From the NCBI GenBank assembly GCA_003514865.1, contig DOON01000222.1:7105-12577 (forward strand): 5,473 nt of DNA, written 5' to 3'. Shown piece by piece: positions 1 to 5,473 of this stretch. The notes under the pieces were generated by a model. It worked only from the letters and a program-made list of their open reading frames with translations. It was not told the origin of the DNA and ran no database searches. The stretch is from Clostridiales bacterium (lineage in GTDB: Bacteria > Bacillota_A > Clostridia > Tissierellales > Sedimentibacteraceae). The translations under genes and the position numbers were made by a program. How positions within the stretch are numbered: position 1 is the first letter of the stretch; each line of letters opens with the position of its first letter.

Positions 1-2
1 TT

Positions 3-1454
3 AATATTGCTCAGGCTTCGGTGAAGAAGGGTAGGCTGTCAAGGCTGCGGTGCGTTTGTGAGGGGATTTCCCGGGGAGTTGATGACGACGGGAATATTGC
101 GGATGTGGATTATGTGGCGGAGAGAATCAGGGAAATACTGTGCAGGAACAGGATTAATACAAGAAGGAGTGTATTTGTCATAAACTCCAAAAGCGTAATA
201 GTGCGGAGGCTCAGACTACCGTTACTTAAAAAAAGAAATGAAATAATGTCTATGATAGGGTATGAGCTGAGTCAGCTCATGCCATTTAACTCATCTGATT
301 ACAGGATGCACTATGAGGTTGCTGCAGATTGCACTTATGAAAAATATGCATGGTATATAATTTATTGCATCCCGGAAGAATTGCTGGCTGGCTATAGGGA
401 GCTTTCCTTAAAATCAGGTCTGAAACCTGCAGGATTTGAAATATATTGCAGCTGTGTAAATAAGCTTCGGAACTTGAAGGAAAAGGTGTCGGCCTTTGCG
501 GATATAGGGGAGAAAAGAATCAGCTTCACAGTCATGAACAGAGGTGTAAGCGATTTTTCAAGAACTGCCGAAATTTATCATGGCACGGCGGGAGGCATTG
601 CTGCGGAGGAGGCCGCCATGTATATGGACAGGAGTTATCCTTCCGGGAGCAATCTCTTAAACACATGTTTGGATGAGATAATCAGATGTATCAGGTACTA
701 CCAGTCAATAGACAAAGAAAGCAAAATAAGCAGGATGTATATATTCAATTCAGAAATCAAAGGGCTTCTGCCATCTTTCAGTGAAAGCATGTCTGATGAG
801 CTGCCTGCTGTTGAAATAGTTACGGAGCTGCCGATATTTTTGCAGGGGATTGATGAAGCGTGCTATGACGGACGCTGTTTTATGCCTGTGCTTGCGGCGC
901 TTAATGAAGGAAGAGGATCTTATAGGCTTCACAAATCTAAATATTATGAAATAAGTGACTTAAAGACTGCGGCAACTATGGGTATTGTTCTTGCATCGTC
1001 ACTTTTTTTTATTATTGTAGTTGTATTTGCCTTTACGCTGAACAGGGAGTACAAACATATGGAGGCATATGTGTCAAGTGATGAAAATATCCTGCTTAAT
1101 AATGAAATAGAGAGGCTGAAGGCGGAAAACTATAATAATGAAAAAAGTATTGCGGATATGGAGTCGCTTAAAAATAAAATCGAAACAGAAAGCTATGCGG
1201 ATTCGGAAATATTCAGGTGCATATTTTCTGCCTTGCCTGAAAATACGTGCCTTCGATCAATGCATGTAGGAATTGCAGGTGTAAGTGCAGATTGCACATC
1301 TGGCTCAATTGAGGAGATTGCCTTATTTTTGAGCAACCTGAGGAGATTATCTCATGTTGAGGATATTTATATTGATGAGGTGTCAAGAAGCGGAAAGCCG
1401 GAAGAAGGATACGTATATACGGTTCACTGTGTGCTGCGGAGTGTGCGTCCATGA
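3..1454 (+). CDS. pilM: PilM-PilN fusion, type IV pilus inner-membrane platform protein (5' end missing)
   Basis: The reading frame is open to the left edge and the residues before the GTG at 21 (NIAQAS) fit the start of a PilM domain, so the true start lies outside the window and GTG 21 is internal. Residue numbers here count from GTG 21. Residues 1-300 match the actin-like PilM fold: an IADVDYVAERIREIL helix near 26-40, VIVRRLRLP at 59-67, YELSQLMPFN at 81-90, and the phosphate-2-like DIG at 161-163. A membrane helix spans about 318-339, followed by a charged coiled coil at 342-390. The last part, about 395-477, resembles the periplasmic-side PilN domain (LPENTCLRSMHVGIAG, then LSNLRRLSHVEDIYIDEV). 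PilM and PilN are usually separate proteins; here one chain spans cytoplasm, membrane and outer face. It should recruit PilO and connect the cytoplasmic motor to the pilus base. The adenosine-binding GG motif expected near 240-248 is not recognisable. It overlaps the next gene by ATGA. Family assignment is firm; the fusion is directly visible. Confidence 0.88.
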   Translation, partial: NIAQASVKKGRLSRLRCVCEGISRGVDDDGNIADVDYVAERIREILCRNRINTRRSVFVINSKSVIVRRLRLPLLKKRNEIMSMIGYELSQLMPFNSSDYRMHYEVAADCTYEKYAWYIIYCIPEELLAGYRELSLKSGLKPAGFEIYCSCVNKLRNLKEKVSAFADIGEKRISFTVMNRGVSDFSRTAEIYHGTAGGIAAEEAAMYMDRSYPSGSNLLNTCLDEIIRCIRYYQSIDKESKISRMYIFNSEIKGLLPSFSESMSDELPAVEIVTELPIFLQGIDEACYDGRCFMPVLAALNEGRGSYRLHKSKYYEISDLKTAATMGIVLASSLFFIIVVVFAFTLNREYKHMEAYVSSDENILLNNEIERLKAENYNNEKSIADMESLKNKIETESYADSEIFRCIFSALPENTCLRSMHVGIAGVSADCTSGSIEEIALFLSNLRRLSHVEDIYIDEVSRSGKPEEGYVYTVHCVLRSVRP

Positions 1455-1999
1455 AGGATATGGAAAGAATGAAAATCACAGAGAAGGTTAATAGCGCAAG
1501 AATTTCATTATTGTTGCTTGTTTTATGCATAGCGATTGTTCTGACATATTCGGGTATATTAACAGAGATATACGCAAGTATTACAGGGACTATGGATAAA
1601 TACAGAGACATAAAGGAGCAATTTCATCACATGCATGATAACATCAGAGCCGCGGATATGTATATGAGCAAGAATGTAAGCTTGCCGGATAATGTATATA
1701 TATGGGATGAAATCTGTCTGTACACTGAGGATGCAATGCTGTTTTTAAATGATTTATGCGAAAGCAACGGAATGGAAATAAAAAAAATAAGATTTTATCA
1801 AGAGTCAGATGTGGCAGGCGGTGCGGATGTTCTTACATCGGAAATTGAGTTTGAATGCACATATGAATGTTTGCTGAGCTTCATGGATGATATTAAAAAG
1901 GAAGGTGTAAATGCTGCTGTGGGCAGTGTAAATGTGTTAGAGCTTGGGAGCGGAAGAATTAACGCCGTAACCAGGGTGAGCTTTTATTCATTGGATTAA
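1451..1999 (+). CDS. pilO: PilO-like type IV pilus assembly protein
   Basis: This 182-residue bitopic protein has a short basic cytoplasmic tail, one membrane helix at about 18-38, a short helical or coiled-coil stretch at 45-72, and a C-terminal ferredoxin-like part at about 90-182. The segments FLNDLCESNGMEIKKIRF (98-115) and CLLSFMDDIKKEGVNAAVGS (140-159) follow the PilO pattern of a 'small-residue G, then strand, then helix' repeat. PilO pairs with PilN to form the inner-membrane alignment ring that links motor to pilin assembly. The start ATG lies in a 4-bp overlap with the previous stop and has GGAG at 1438-1441, nine bases upstream; in-frame ATGs at 1460 and 1469 are alternatives. Sequence conservation in PilO is low, so the call rests on topology, size and position directly after PilM-N. 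GspM-like naming would be an equivalent description. Confidence 0.8.
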   Translation: MKDMERMKITEKVNSARISLLLLVLCIAIVLTYSGILTEIYASITGTMDKYRDIKEQFHHMHDNIRAADMYMSKNVSLPDNVYIWDEICLYTEDAMLFLNDLCESNGMEIKKIRFYQESDVAGGADVLTSEIEFECTYECLLSFMDDIKKEGVNAAVGSVNVLELGSGRINAVTRVSFYSLD

Positions 2000-2018
2000 A
2001 ATTAAAGGGTGATTTGTT

Positions 2019-2408
2019 ATGAAAACTAATACAGACGGTTTTACACTGATTGAAGCTATAATTGCATTAAGCATATTGGCTGTTGCAATAATACCTCTGA
2101 TGTCAATGATGACGCTTTCTGCACATATAAACAATGAGAGCAGCAGAGAATTCAAATCATTGATGGAAGCACAGAGGATTATCGAGGAATTCAAGTCTGC
2201 TGATGTTGGAGCGATAAATGAAATGGATTTTTCATATAATGCGGATACGGGCTGTTATGAAAAGCATATGGAGCAGACAGAGAGCGAATATGGTTCTCTG
2301 GTAAGAATAACCCAGGGTGTCATACTTTATAGAATTGAGGTATTTGTGCTTGATAAAGGTGAAATAATTAACTATATTGAGGGGAGCAGGATTGCCGGTG
2401 GTATATGA
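2019..2408 (+). CDS. Minor type IV prepilin, PilV/GspI-like
   Basis: The 129-residue protein starts with a class III (prepilin) signal: MKTNTDG, then FTLIEAIIALSIL, with predicted cleavage after Gly7 and Glu at +5 of the mature protein. The hydrophobic helix covers about 8-30. The helix continues into EAQRIIEEFKSAD (50-62), which resembles the A-x-x-A-E-x-x-x-E stretch of GspI/PilV. The C-terminal strand pair YRIEVFVLDKGEIINYIEG (104-122) fits a small pseudopilin headpiece. A good ribosome binding site, AGGGTGAT, ends seven bases or fewer before ATG 2019. The protein would be inserted in the membrane, processed by PilD prepilin peptidase, and become part of the pilus tip complex. The prepilin class is certain; the GspI/PilV subtype is inferred from size, the helix motif and gene order. 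Confidence 0.85.
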   Translation: MKTNTDGFTLIEAIIALSILAVAIIPLMSMMTLSAHINNESSREFKSLMEAQRIIEEFKSADVGAINEMDFSYNADTGCYEKHMEQTESEYGSLVRITQGVILYRIEVFVLDKGEIINYIEGSRIAGGI

Positions 2409-2949
2409 TAAAAGAGGCTCTGTCATGGTGCTTGTAGTTGTGATTGTTGCGGCAGTAACGGTTATTGCATCCCTCATGCTGAGCGTAGCAATGGGTCAGT
2501 TCAGGATAAGAAAATCCAACAGCGAGCTGAGAAAGGCGTTTTATTTGTCTGAGGACGGTCTAAATAGGACGTATTCCAACATATATGAATTGATGTGTGA
2601 TGCCCGCGAGAAAGGGCTGAGGTTGGCTGATGAGTATTTGACTGATAATCCGGATGATGATGAAGGTGCGGAGGAAATTTTTGTGAACAGTTACAAGCGG
2701 TACATACTTGATAATGTTTCCGGATGTGCCAAAGGACAAAATCCACGTACTGAAATAATTAATCGCAGAAATCTGACATTTTTGGGCGGAAGGCTCATCG
2801 TTATCGTTAGCTCGGTCTACATTTCTGAATCAGGGACAGAAAAGCGCACCTACGCTGATATAGTAGTCTGTATACCCTCATATGCAGAGGTAAGATCAGG
2901 CGCCAAAGAGTCGGAGATGCTGCTTTATTATGCAGGGTTTAATTTGTGA
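2398..2949 (+). CDS. Minor pilin, PilX/GspK-like, non-canonical leader
   Basis: The chosen start is GTG 2398, giving 183 residues with the short leader MVYDKRG followed by SVMVLVVVIVAAVTVIASLM. A purine-rich stretch, GGGGAGCAGG at 2381-2390, lies just upstream; TTG 2377 and TTG 2392 are longer alternatives. Mature +5 is Leu, not Glu, which is the known behaviour of GspK and of many PilX proteins. Just after the membrane helix, RKAFYLSEDGLNRTY matches the PilX/GspK 'AFYxAExGL' signature. At about 180 residues it lacks the large extra domain of true GspK, so PilX is the better label. The body has an acidic loop (NPDDDEGAEE) and a C-terminal strand region (GGRLIVIVSSVYIS). It overlaps the previous gene by 11 bp and shares GTGA with the next, so translation is probably coupled. 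It likely sits at the top of the pilus tip. Confidence 0.78.
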   Translation: MVYDKRGSVMVLVVVIVAAVTVIASLMLSVAMGQFRIRKSNSELRKAFYLSEDGLNRTYSNIYELMCDAREKGLRLADEYLTDNPDDDEGAEEIFVNSYKRYILDNVSGCAKGQNPRTEIINRRNLTFLGGRLIVIVSSVYISESGTEKRTYADIVVCIPSYAEVRSGAKESEMLLYYAGFNL

Positions 2950-3482
2950 GAATAAAGATGAAGAACAAGACAAGTGCCTTTACAACGGCTGAACTTTTAA
3001 TATCCATGGTAATTGTAAGTATTATTGCTATTTTCGCCATGACTATCCTAACGGTTAATTTCAAAAGCGCTGAATTGCTCCGGAATGAATCTGAGTTGGA
3101 ATTTCATTCTCAGTATATTTTGAATTTTTTATCGGTTAAGGTGATGGAATCCGGGAAAATAGTCTATATAAAGTCAGATCAATCGAGCGCTTTGAGCTAC
3201 GGCGGAGAGGTTGCTGTGGACAAGGTATCTTTCAGATACGGTATTGATGAACGTTACTGCTATATATTTGAGGTGAGAAAAGGAAAAATATTTTATGGTA
3301 ACGGCAGCATGAACGATACTGCCAATGCAGGGTTGGGTACATACGTAGCAGAGCTGAGGATGGTACCTTATCCTGAGGGAACAAAGTTCAGAGATGCTAA
3401 AGCAGTGATGGTAACCTTGGTGCTTTTAAAAAATGGTCGGAATTATGAAATGTGCCAGATTTATTATATGAGGGGTAGTTAA
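2946..3482 (+). CDS. Minor type IV prepilin, PilW/GspJ-like, Ala at -1
   Basis: The 178-residue prepilin starts at GTG 2946, overlapping the previous stop as GTGA, with CAGGG at 2933-2937 eight bases upstream; ATG 2958 is an internal alternative that only shortens the leader. The leader MRIKMKNKTSA is followed by FTTAELLISMVIVSIIAIFA. Cleavage would fall between Ala11 and Phe12, with Glu16 as mature Glu5. The usual residue before the cut is Gly, so Ala here is a noticeable deviation. After the helix, a QYILNFLSVKVMESG helix and a strand-rich body (DKVSFRYG, FEVRKGKIFYG, AELRMVPYPEG, VMVTLVLLKNG) follow the order seen in GspJ/PilW minor pilins. Together with the GspI-like and PilX-like neighbours it probably builds the tip complex. 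Subtype is inferred, prepilin nature is clear. Confidence 0.82.
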   Translation: MRIKMKNKTSAFTTAELLISMVIVSIIAIFAMTILTVNFKSAELLRNESELEFHSQYILNFLSVKVMESGKIVYIKSDQSSALSYGGEVAVDKVSFRYGIDERYCYIFEVRKGKIFYGNGSMNDTANAGLGTYVAELRMVPYPEGTKFRDAKAVMVTLVLLKNGRNYEMCQIYYMRGS

Positions 3483-3517
3483 AAAAAGACAAATTTTCAA
3501 AAAAACGCATTAAAACA
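3481..3517 (+). promoter_or_regulatory. Phased A-tracts upstream of promoter (UP-element-like)
   Basis: A-tracts centred near 3484, 3493, 3502 and 3513 recur at about one helical turn directly upstream of a TTGACA box. Such phasing usually gives DNA curvature and can bind the RNA polymerase alpha subunit. The role is inferred; only the spacing is seen. Confidence 0.4.
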
Positions 3518-3546
3518 TTGACAAACCTTGAATTAATTTATAAAAT
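3518..3546 (+). promoter_or_regulatory. Sigma-A-type promoter for the fourth pilin and efp
   Basis: TTGACA at 3518-3523 and TAAAAT at 3541-3546 are separated by exactly 17 bases, a near-consensus housekeeping promoter. Transcription would start near 3553, leaving a leader of about 23 bases that includes the GGAG ribosome binding site at 3565-3568. It lies in the only sizeable gap between pilus genes, so it separates this pilin, efp and the downstream gene from the upstream operon, although read-through from upstream is possible because no terminator is seen in the gap. Confidence 0.75.
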
Positions 3547-3575
3547 GGGATAGGTAGTTATCTTGGAGATTGTCC

Positions 3576-4001
3576 ATGAAAGACGATGGTTTTACTCTTT
3601 TGGAAGTAATTACTGTATTTTCTTTAATCGGAATTTTAATGGCTGTGAGCATGCCTAAAATTTCAGCCAATTTCAGATATATGGATAAGGTGGCGGAAGA
3701 ATTTTTAGGTGATGCAAGGTTTATTCAGATGGAAGCTATGAAAGGCTCCGCCGGAAAATATCAGATTGCCGTCAACTCCGGCACAGGAAGATATTATCTG
3801 AAGAATAACACCGTGATTATTAAAACAGTGTTGGTTAAGGAAAGATATAAAATAAAATATACCGGAACGGGAGAACTGTACTTTAATGCTGACGGTACAC
3901 CTGTTCATCCGGGAACCTTTACAATTACTGATACTAAGACAAGAGAAGAAAAGAGCGTTACTGTTGTTCCTGTAACAGGAAGAACAATAATAAAGGAATA
4001 A
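3576..4001 (+). CDS. Type IV prepilin, GspH/FimT-like
   Basis: ATG 3576 is preferred over TTG 3570 because GGAG at 3565-3568 is seven bases upstream of it. This gives 141 residues with a very short leader, MKDDG, then [22 protein letters not shown]: cleavage after Gly5, Glu at mature +5 and Pro at mature +22, all canonical. The helix continues into [14 protein letters not shown], where GspH/FimT proteins have their alpha1-C helix. The C-terminal part ([18 protein letters not shown], then [13 protein letters not shown]) matches the GspH family pattern of a D-G-T/S-P loop followed by a closing 'GR' strand. It could be a minor pilin at the tip or, less likely, a fibre subunit; the major pilin gene is not otherwise seen in the window. 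It has its own promoter and is followed 44 bases later by efp. Confidence 0.85.
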   Translation: MKDDGFTLLEVITVFSLIGILMAVSMPKISANFRYMDKVAEEFLGDARFIQMEAMKGSAGKYQIAVNSGTGRYYLKNNTVIIKTVLVKERYKIKYTGTGELYFNADGTPVHPGTFTITDTKTREEKSVTVVPVTGRTIIKE

Positions 4002-4029
4002 GCAGCAGTCAGCTGGTTATAATATTCAT

Positions 4030-4038
4030 AAGGAGGAG
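4030..4038 (+). promoter_or_regulatory. Strong ribosome binding site of efp
   Basis: AAGGAGGAG is close to the perfect anti-16S complement and lies seven bases before ATG 4046, fixing the efp start and predicting efficient translation. Confidence 0.85.
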
Positions 4039-4045
4039 ACAATCA

Positions 4046-4603
4046 ATGGTTACAGCAAGTGATTTTAAAAAAGGCATTACTATATCTTGGAATAATGGAT
4101 TATGGCAAGTAATTGATTTTCAGCACGTTAAACCGGGTAAGGGAGCGGCTTTTGTTAGAGCAAAGTTAAAAAATATCGTGACAGGGGCTACAAGGGAGGA
4201 AACATTCAATCCTACTGAAAAATTCCCTCTTGCACGTATAGAATCAAAGGATATGCAATATTTATATAATGACGGGGAGCTATATTATTTCATGGATCCT
4301 GAGTCATTCGAGCAAATTCCGTTAAACTATGATCAAGTGTCTGAGGCAATTGTTTATATTAAGGAAAATGAATTTGCACAGATGAGATTCTATGAAGGAA
4401 AGCCATTTGAAGTAAGCGCACCAAACTTTGTTGAGCTTGAAATTACTGAAACAGAACCTGGATTTAAGGGTGATACTGCAACAGGAGCTAATAAACCTGC
4501 CATTGTTGAAACAGGGGCTAAAGTTAATGTGCCGCTGTTTGTTGAAATTGGCGATAAAATAAAGATAGACACCAGGACAGGTGAATATCTGTCAAGAGTA
4601 TAA
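4046..4603 (+). CDS. efp: Elongation factor P
   Basis: EF-P binds between the P and E sites of the ribosome and rescues ribosomes stalled at consecutive prolines. The 185 residues are the normal family length. The N-terminal KOW-like domain (about 1-63) carries the loop [14 protein letters not shown], with Lys32 at the tip that in relatives is post-translationally modified and reaches the peptidyl-transferase centre. The middle OB domain contains [26 protein letters not shown] (52-77). The third domain ends with the family signature region [24 protein letters not shown] (161-184). All key regions are intact. Modification enzymes are not visible in the window. The gene shares a probable transcript with the preceding pilin and the following acidic protein. 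In other Firmicutes a Xaa-Pro peptidase gene often precedes efp; here that place is taken by the pilin. Confidence 0.98.
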   Translation: MVTASDFKKGITISWNNGLWQVIDFQHVKPGKGAAFVRAKLKNIVTGATREETFNPTEKFPLARIESKDMQYLYNDGELYYFMDPESFEQIPLNYDQVSEAIVYIKENEFAQMRFYEGKPFEVSAPNFVELEITETEPGFKGDTATGANKPAIVETGAKVNVPLFVEIGDKIKIDTRTGEYLSRV

Positions 4604-4610
4604 GGAGGGA
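4602..4610 (+). promoter_or_regulatory. Ribosome binding site overlapping the efp stop codon
   Basis: AAGGAGGGA begins inside the efp TAA and lies six bases before ATG 4617. It decides that start over the in-frame GTG at 4581, which is inside efp, and suggests co-translation with efp. Confidence 0.8.
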
Positions 4611-4616
4611 AATACT

Positions 4617-4961
4617 ATGGGTTTTCTGTATGAAAAAATTTCTTATTTAAGAGGCTTGGCTGATGGCCTGGATGTTAAGGCGGATACCAAGGAAGGCAAA
4701 TTATTCAATGCTTTGATGGAAGTTGTTGAAGAAATCGCAGATGCAATGGATGACATTGTTGAAGAGCAGGATGAAGTAAACGAGTACCTGGATTTATTGG
4801 ATGAGGATTTATCAGTAGTTGAAGAAGAATTGTTCGGCGACATGGAAATCGACGAATATGACGATGACTATGAAGACGATGACTATGATTTCGACTTTGA
4901 TGATGACGATGAGTACGACGACGAATTTGAGGGCATAGACAGCAAACAATTTGAAGATTAA
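4617..4961 (+). CDS. Small acidic protein with CD1247-type N-terminal domain
   Basis: The protein has 114 residues from ATG 4617. The first 75 residues (MGFLYEKISYLRGLADGLDV, then TKEGKLFNALMEVVEEIADAM, then NEYLDLLDEDLSVVEEELFG) fit the clostridial family named for the CD1247 N-terminal domain, predicted to be all-helical and coiled-coil-like. In family members as I recall them, an acidic linker leads to a C-terminal zinc ribbon with two Cys-x-x-Cys pairs. Here the protein has no cysteine and ends in a tail of Asp, Glu, Tyr and Phe (76-114), so the ribbon is absent. The function of the family is not established to my knowledge; some members have been labelled AraC-like regulators, which nothing in this sequence supports. 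The gene follows efp with only 13 bases between and is closed by a terminator, so it is probably part of the same transcript. Confidence 0.75.
   Translation: MGFLYEKISYLRGLADGLDVKADTKEGKLFNALMEVVEEIADAMDDIVEEQDEVNEYLDLLDEDLSVVEEELFGDMEIDEYDDDYEDDDYDFDFDDDDEYDDEFEGIDSKQFED
4860..4888 (+). repeat. Short in-frame tandem repeat in the acidic tail
   Basis: The 14-base unit GACGATGACTATGA occurs at 4860-4873 and again at 4875-4888, a 15-base period that keeps the frame and encodes repeated D-D-Y-E-like residues. It probably arose by slippage. Confidence 0.75.
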
Positions 4962-4970
4962 TACATAGAG

Positions 4971-5001
4971 GGCCATAGCATCAAGCTATGGCCTTTCTTT
5001 G
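4971..5001 (+). terminator. Rho-independent terminator after the efp unit
   Basis: A perfect 9-bp inverted repeat, GGCCATAGC at 4971-4979 and GCTATGGCC at 4985-4993, encloses a 5-base loop and is followed by TTTCTTTG. It lies ten bases after the stop of the acidic protein gene. In the other direction the stem is followed by CTCTATG, a poor tail, so it would only weakly terminate the converging - strand gene. Confidence 0.9.
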
Positions 5002-5012
5002 CCTTTAAAGCC

Positions 5013-5473
5013 TTACGGCCATATCTCCTCTGGGTTTACACCGTAAATCTGCACAACCTCAAACAAATCGCTGTTGGCGATATCTTTTGGGGTAACGAGC
5101 CATGAGCCATCGGAGTCTGTATCATAGCCGAATTGCATGAACGGGTACCACGCAAGGTGTGAACATTGGGTGGACTTTATATTTTCCGGCGCAGGATTCT
5201 TTTTAGATGTGAGTCCTACTGTCAGTCCGTAGGGTATGTCATTCAGATTGTTTTTAGCAAACTGAGCAACTTCATCAAGCTTTTCGGGAGAGGTGTCCTT
5301 GAGCTTAAGCATGATGAAGGACGGATATACTCTCCATTTATTTATATTCTGGAGCATTGTGTTGCTTCCTAGAATAATTGCCTCAAGTGTTTCGCTATTT
5401 TCAGCGTCCGTTACAATGGCGGCGTGGCCGTGTCTCCAGCCTAAGGAATGAGTGGCTTTTGTTATGAGGACAT
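5013..5473 (-). CDS. Permuted papain-like cysteine hydrolase, YiiX/YebB (NlpC/P60-related) type, 5' end missing
   Basis: The frame is open from the right edge (first full codon 5471-5469) to TAA at 5015-5013, giving 152 visible residues; the internal ATG at 5357 is not the start because the conserved catalytic region lies upstream of it. Reading from the edge, VLITKATHSLGWRHGHAAIV carries the candidate catalytic His (visible residue 16, codon 5426-5424). A Glu follows in ETLEAIILGS. The candidate nucleophile Cys is in TQCSHLAWYPF (visible residue 103, codon 5165-5163). The end, VTPKDIANSDLFEVVQIYG, matches the P-x-D-I/L-x-x-S-D...I-Y-G closing block of this family. His before Cys is the circularly permuted order that separates this group from ordinary NlpC/P60 enzymes. 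Relatives are thought to act on amide or peptide bonds, or on lipids, but the substrate here is unknown. A signal peptide, if present, lies outside the window. Confidence 0.8.
   Translation of the reverse strand, partial: VLITKATHSLGWRHGHAAIVTDAENSETLEAIILGSNTMLQNINKWRVYPSFIMLKLKDTSPEKLDEVAQFAKNNLNDIPYGLTVGLTSKKNPAPENIKSTQCSHLAWYPFMQFGYDTDSDGSWLVTPKDIANSDLFEVVQIYGVNPEEIWP

Noticed and set aside
21..23. GTG as the start of the PilM-PilN protein
   Set aside because: The frame is open upstream to the edge and those codons fit the PilM N-terminus, so the gene is truncated by the window.
1213..1611. 132-codon open frame on the - strand
   Set aside because: It lies opposite the PilN-like domain and the start of the PilO-like gene, has no family resemblance, and no ribosome binding site of note; it is a shadow of the + strand genes.
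4018..4023. TATAAT before efp as a possible internal promoter
   Set aside because: No acceptable -35 box lies 16-18 bases upstream, and transcription from it would start inside the efp ribosome binding site.
4581..4616. GTG 4581 as the start of the acidic protein
   Set aside because: It lies inside efp with no ribosome binding site, while ATG 4617 has AAGGAGGGA and begins the conserved domain.
4643..4843. Serine-rich open frame on the - strand
   Set aside because: The Ser/Thr richness is the antisense of the Asp/Glu-rich codons in the acidic protein gene.
5166..5372. 68-codon open frame on the + strand after the terminator
   Set aside because: It is antisense to the conserved hydrolase gene and has no recognisable domain.
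1..5473. CRISPR array, tRNA or rRNA, insertion sequence, riboswitch
   Set aside because: No regularly spaced repeats, cloverleaf, transposase or terminal inverted repeats were seen; genes fill nearly all of the window and the only gaps of note are 3483-3575 and 4962-5012.

Overview
The window looks like chromosomal DNA from an A+T-rich, Gram-positive anaerobe of the class Clostridia. The evidence is strong AGGAGG-type ribosome binding sites, a sigma-A-type promoter, a type IV pilus cluster without the outer-membrane genes pilP/pilQ, and elongation factor P followed by a gene of the clostridial CD1247-N-terminal-domain type. Genus cannot be decided from what is visible.

Positions 1-3482 hold the 3' part of a type IV pilus (T4P) assembly operon on the + strand. 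First comes a PilM-PilN fusion cut by the left edge. A PilO-like protein follows, then three prepilin-like minor pilins resembling GspI/PilV, GspK/PilX and GspJ/PilW. Three of the four junctions overlap (ATGA, 11 bp, GTGA), so translation is probably coupled. PilM-N and PilO would form the inner-membrane alignment platform. The minor pilins would form the tip complex that starts fibre assembly.

Positions 3483-3575 are a short intergenic region with a near-consensus promoter (TTGACA, 17 bp, TAAAAT) preceded by phased A-tracts. It drives a fourth prepilin (GspH/FimT-like), then efp (elongation factor P), then a small acidic protein with a CD1247-type N-terminus. A hairpin terminator at about 4971-5001 closes this unit. 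The pilus locus is thus joined to a translation factor gene, and the last pilin is transcriptionally separable from the other three.

On the - strand, converging on the terminator, is the 3' part of a permuted papain-like (YiiX/YebB, NlpC/P60-related) cysteine hydrolase gene cut by the right edge.

Nothing in the window is clearly a new system. The most notable points are the PilM-PilN fusion with a degenerate actin-like nucleotide site, the complete H/I/J/K-like minor pilin set with two unusual processing regions, and the coupling of one pilin to efp.
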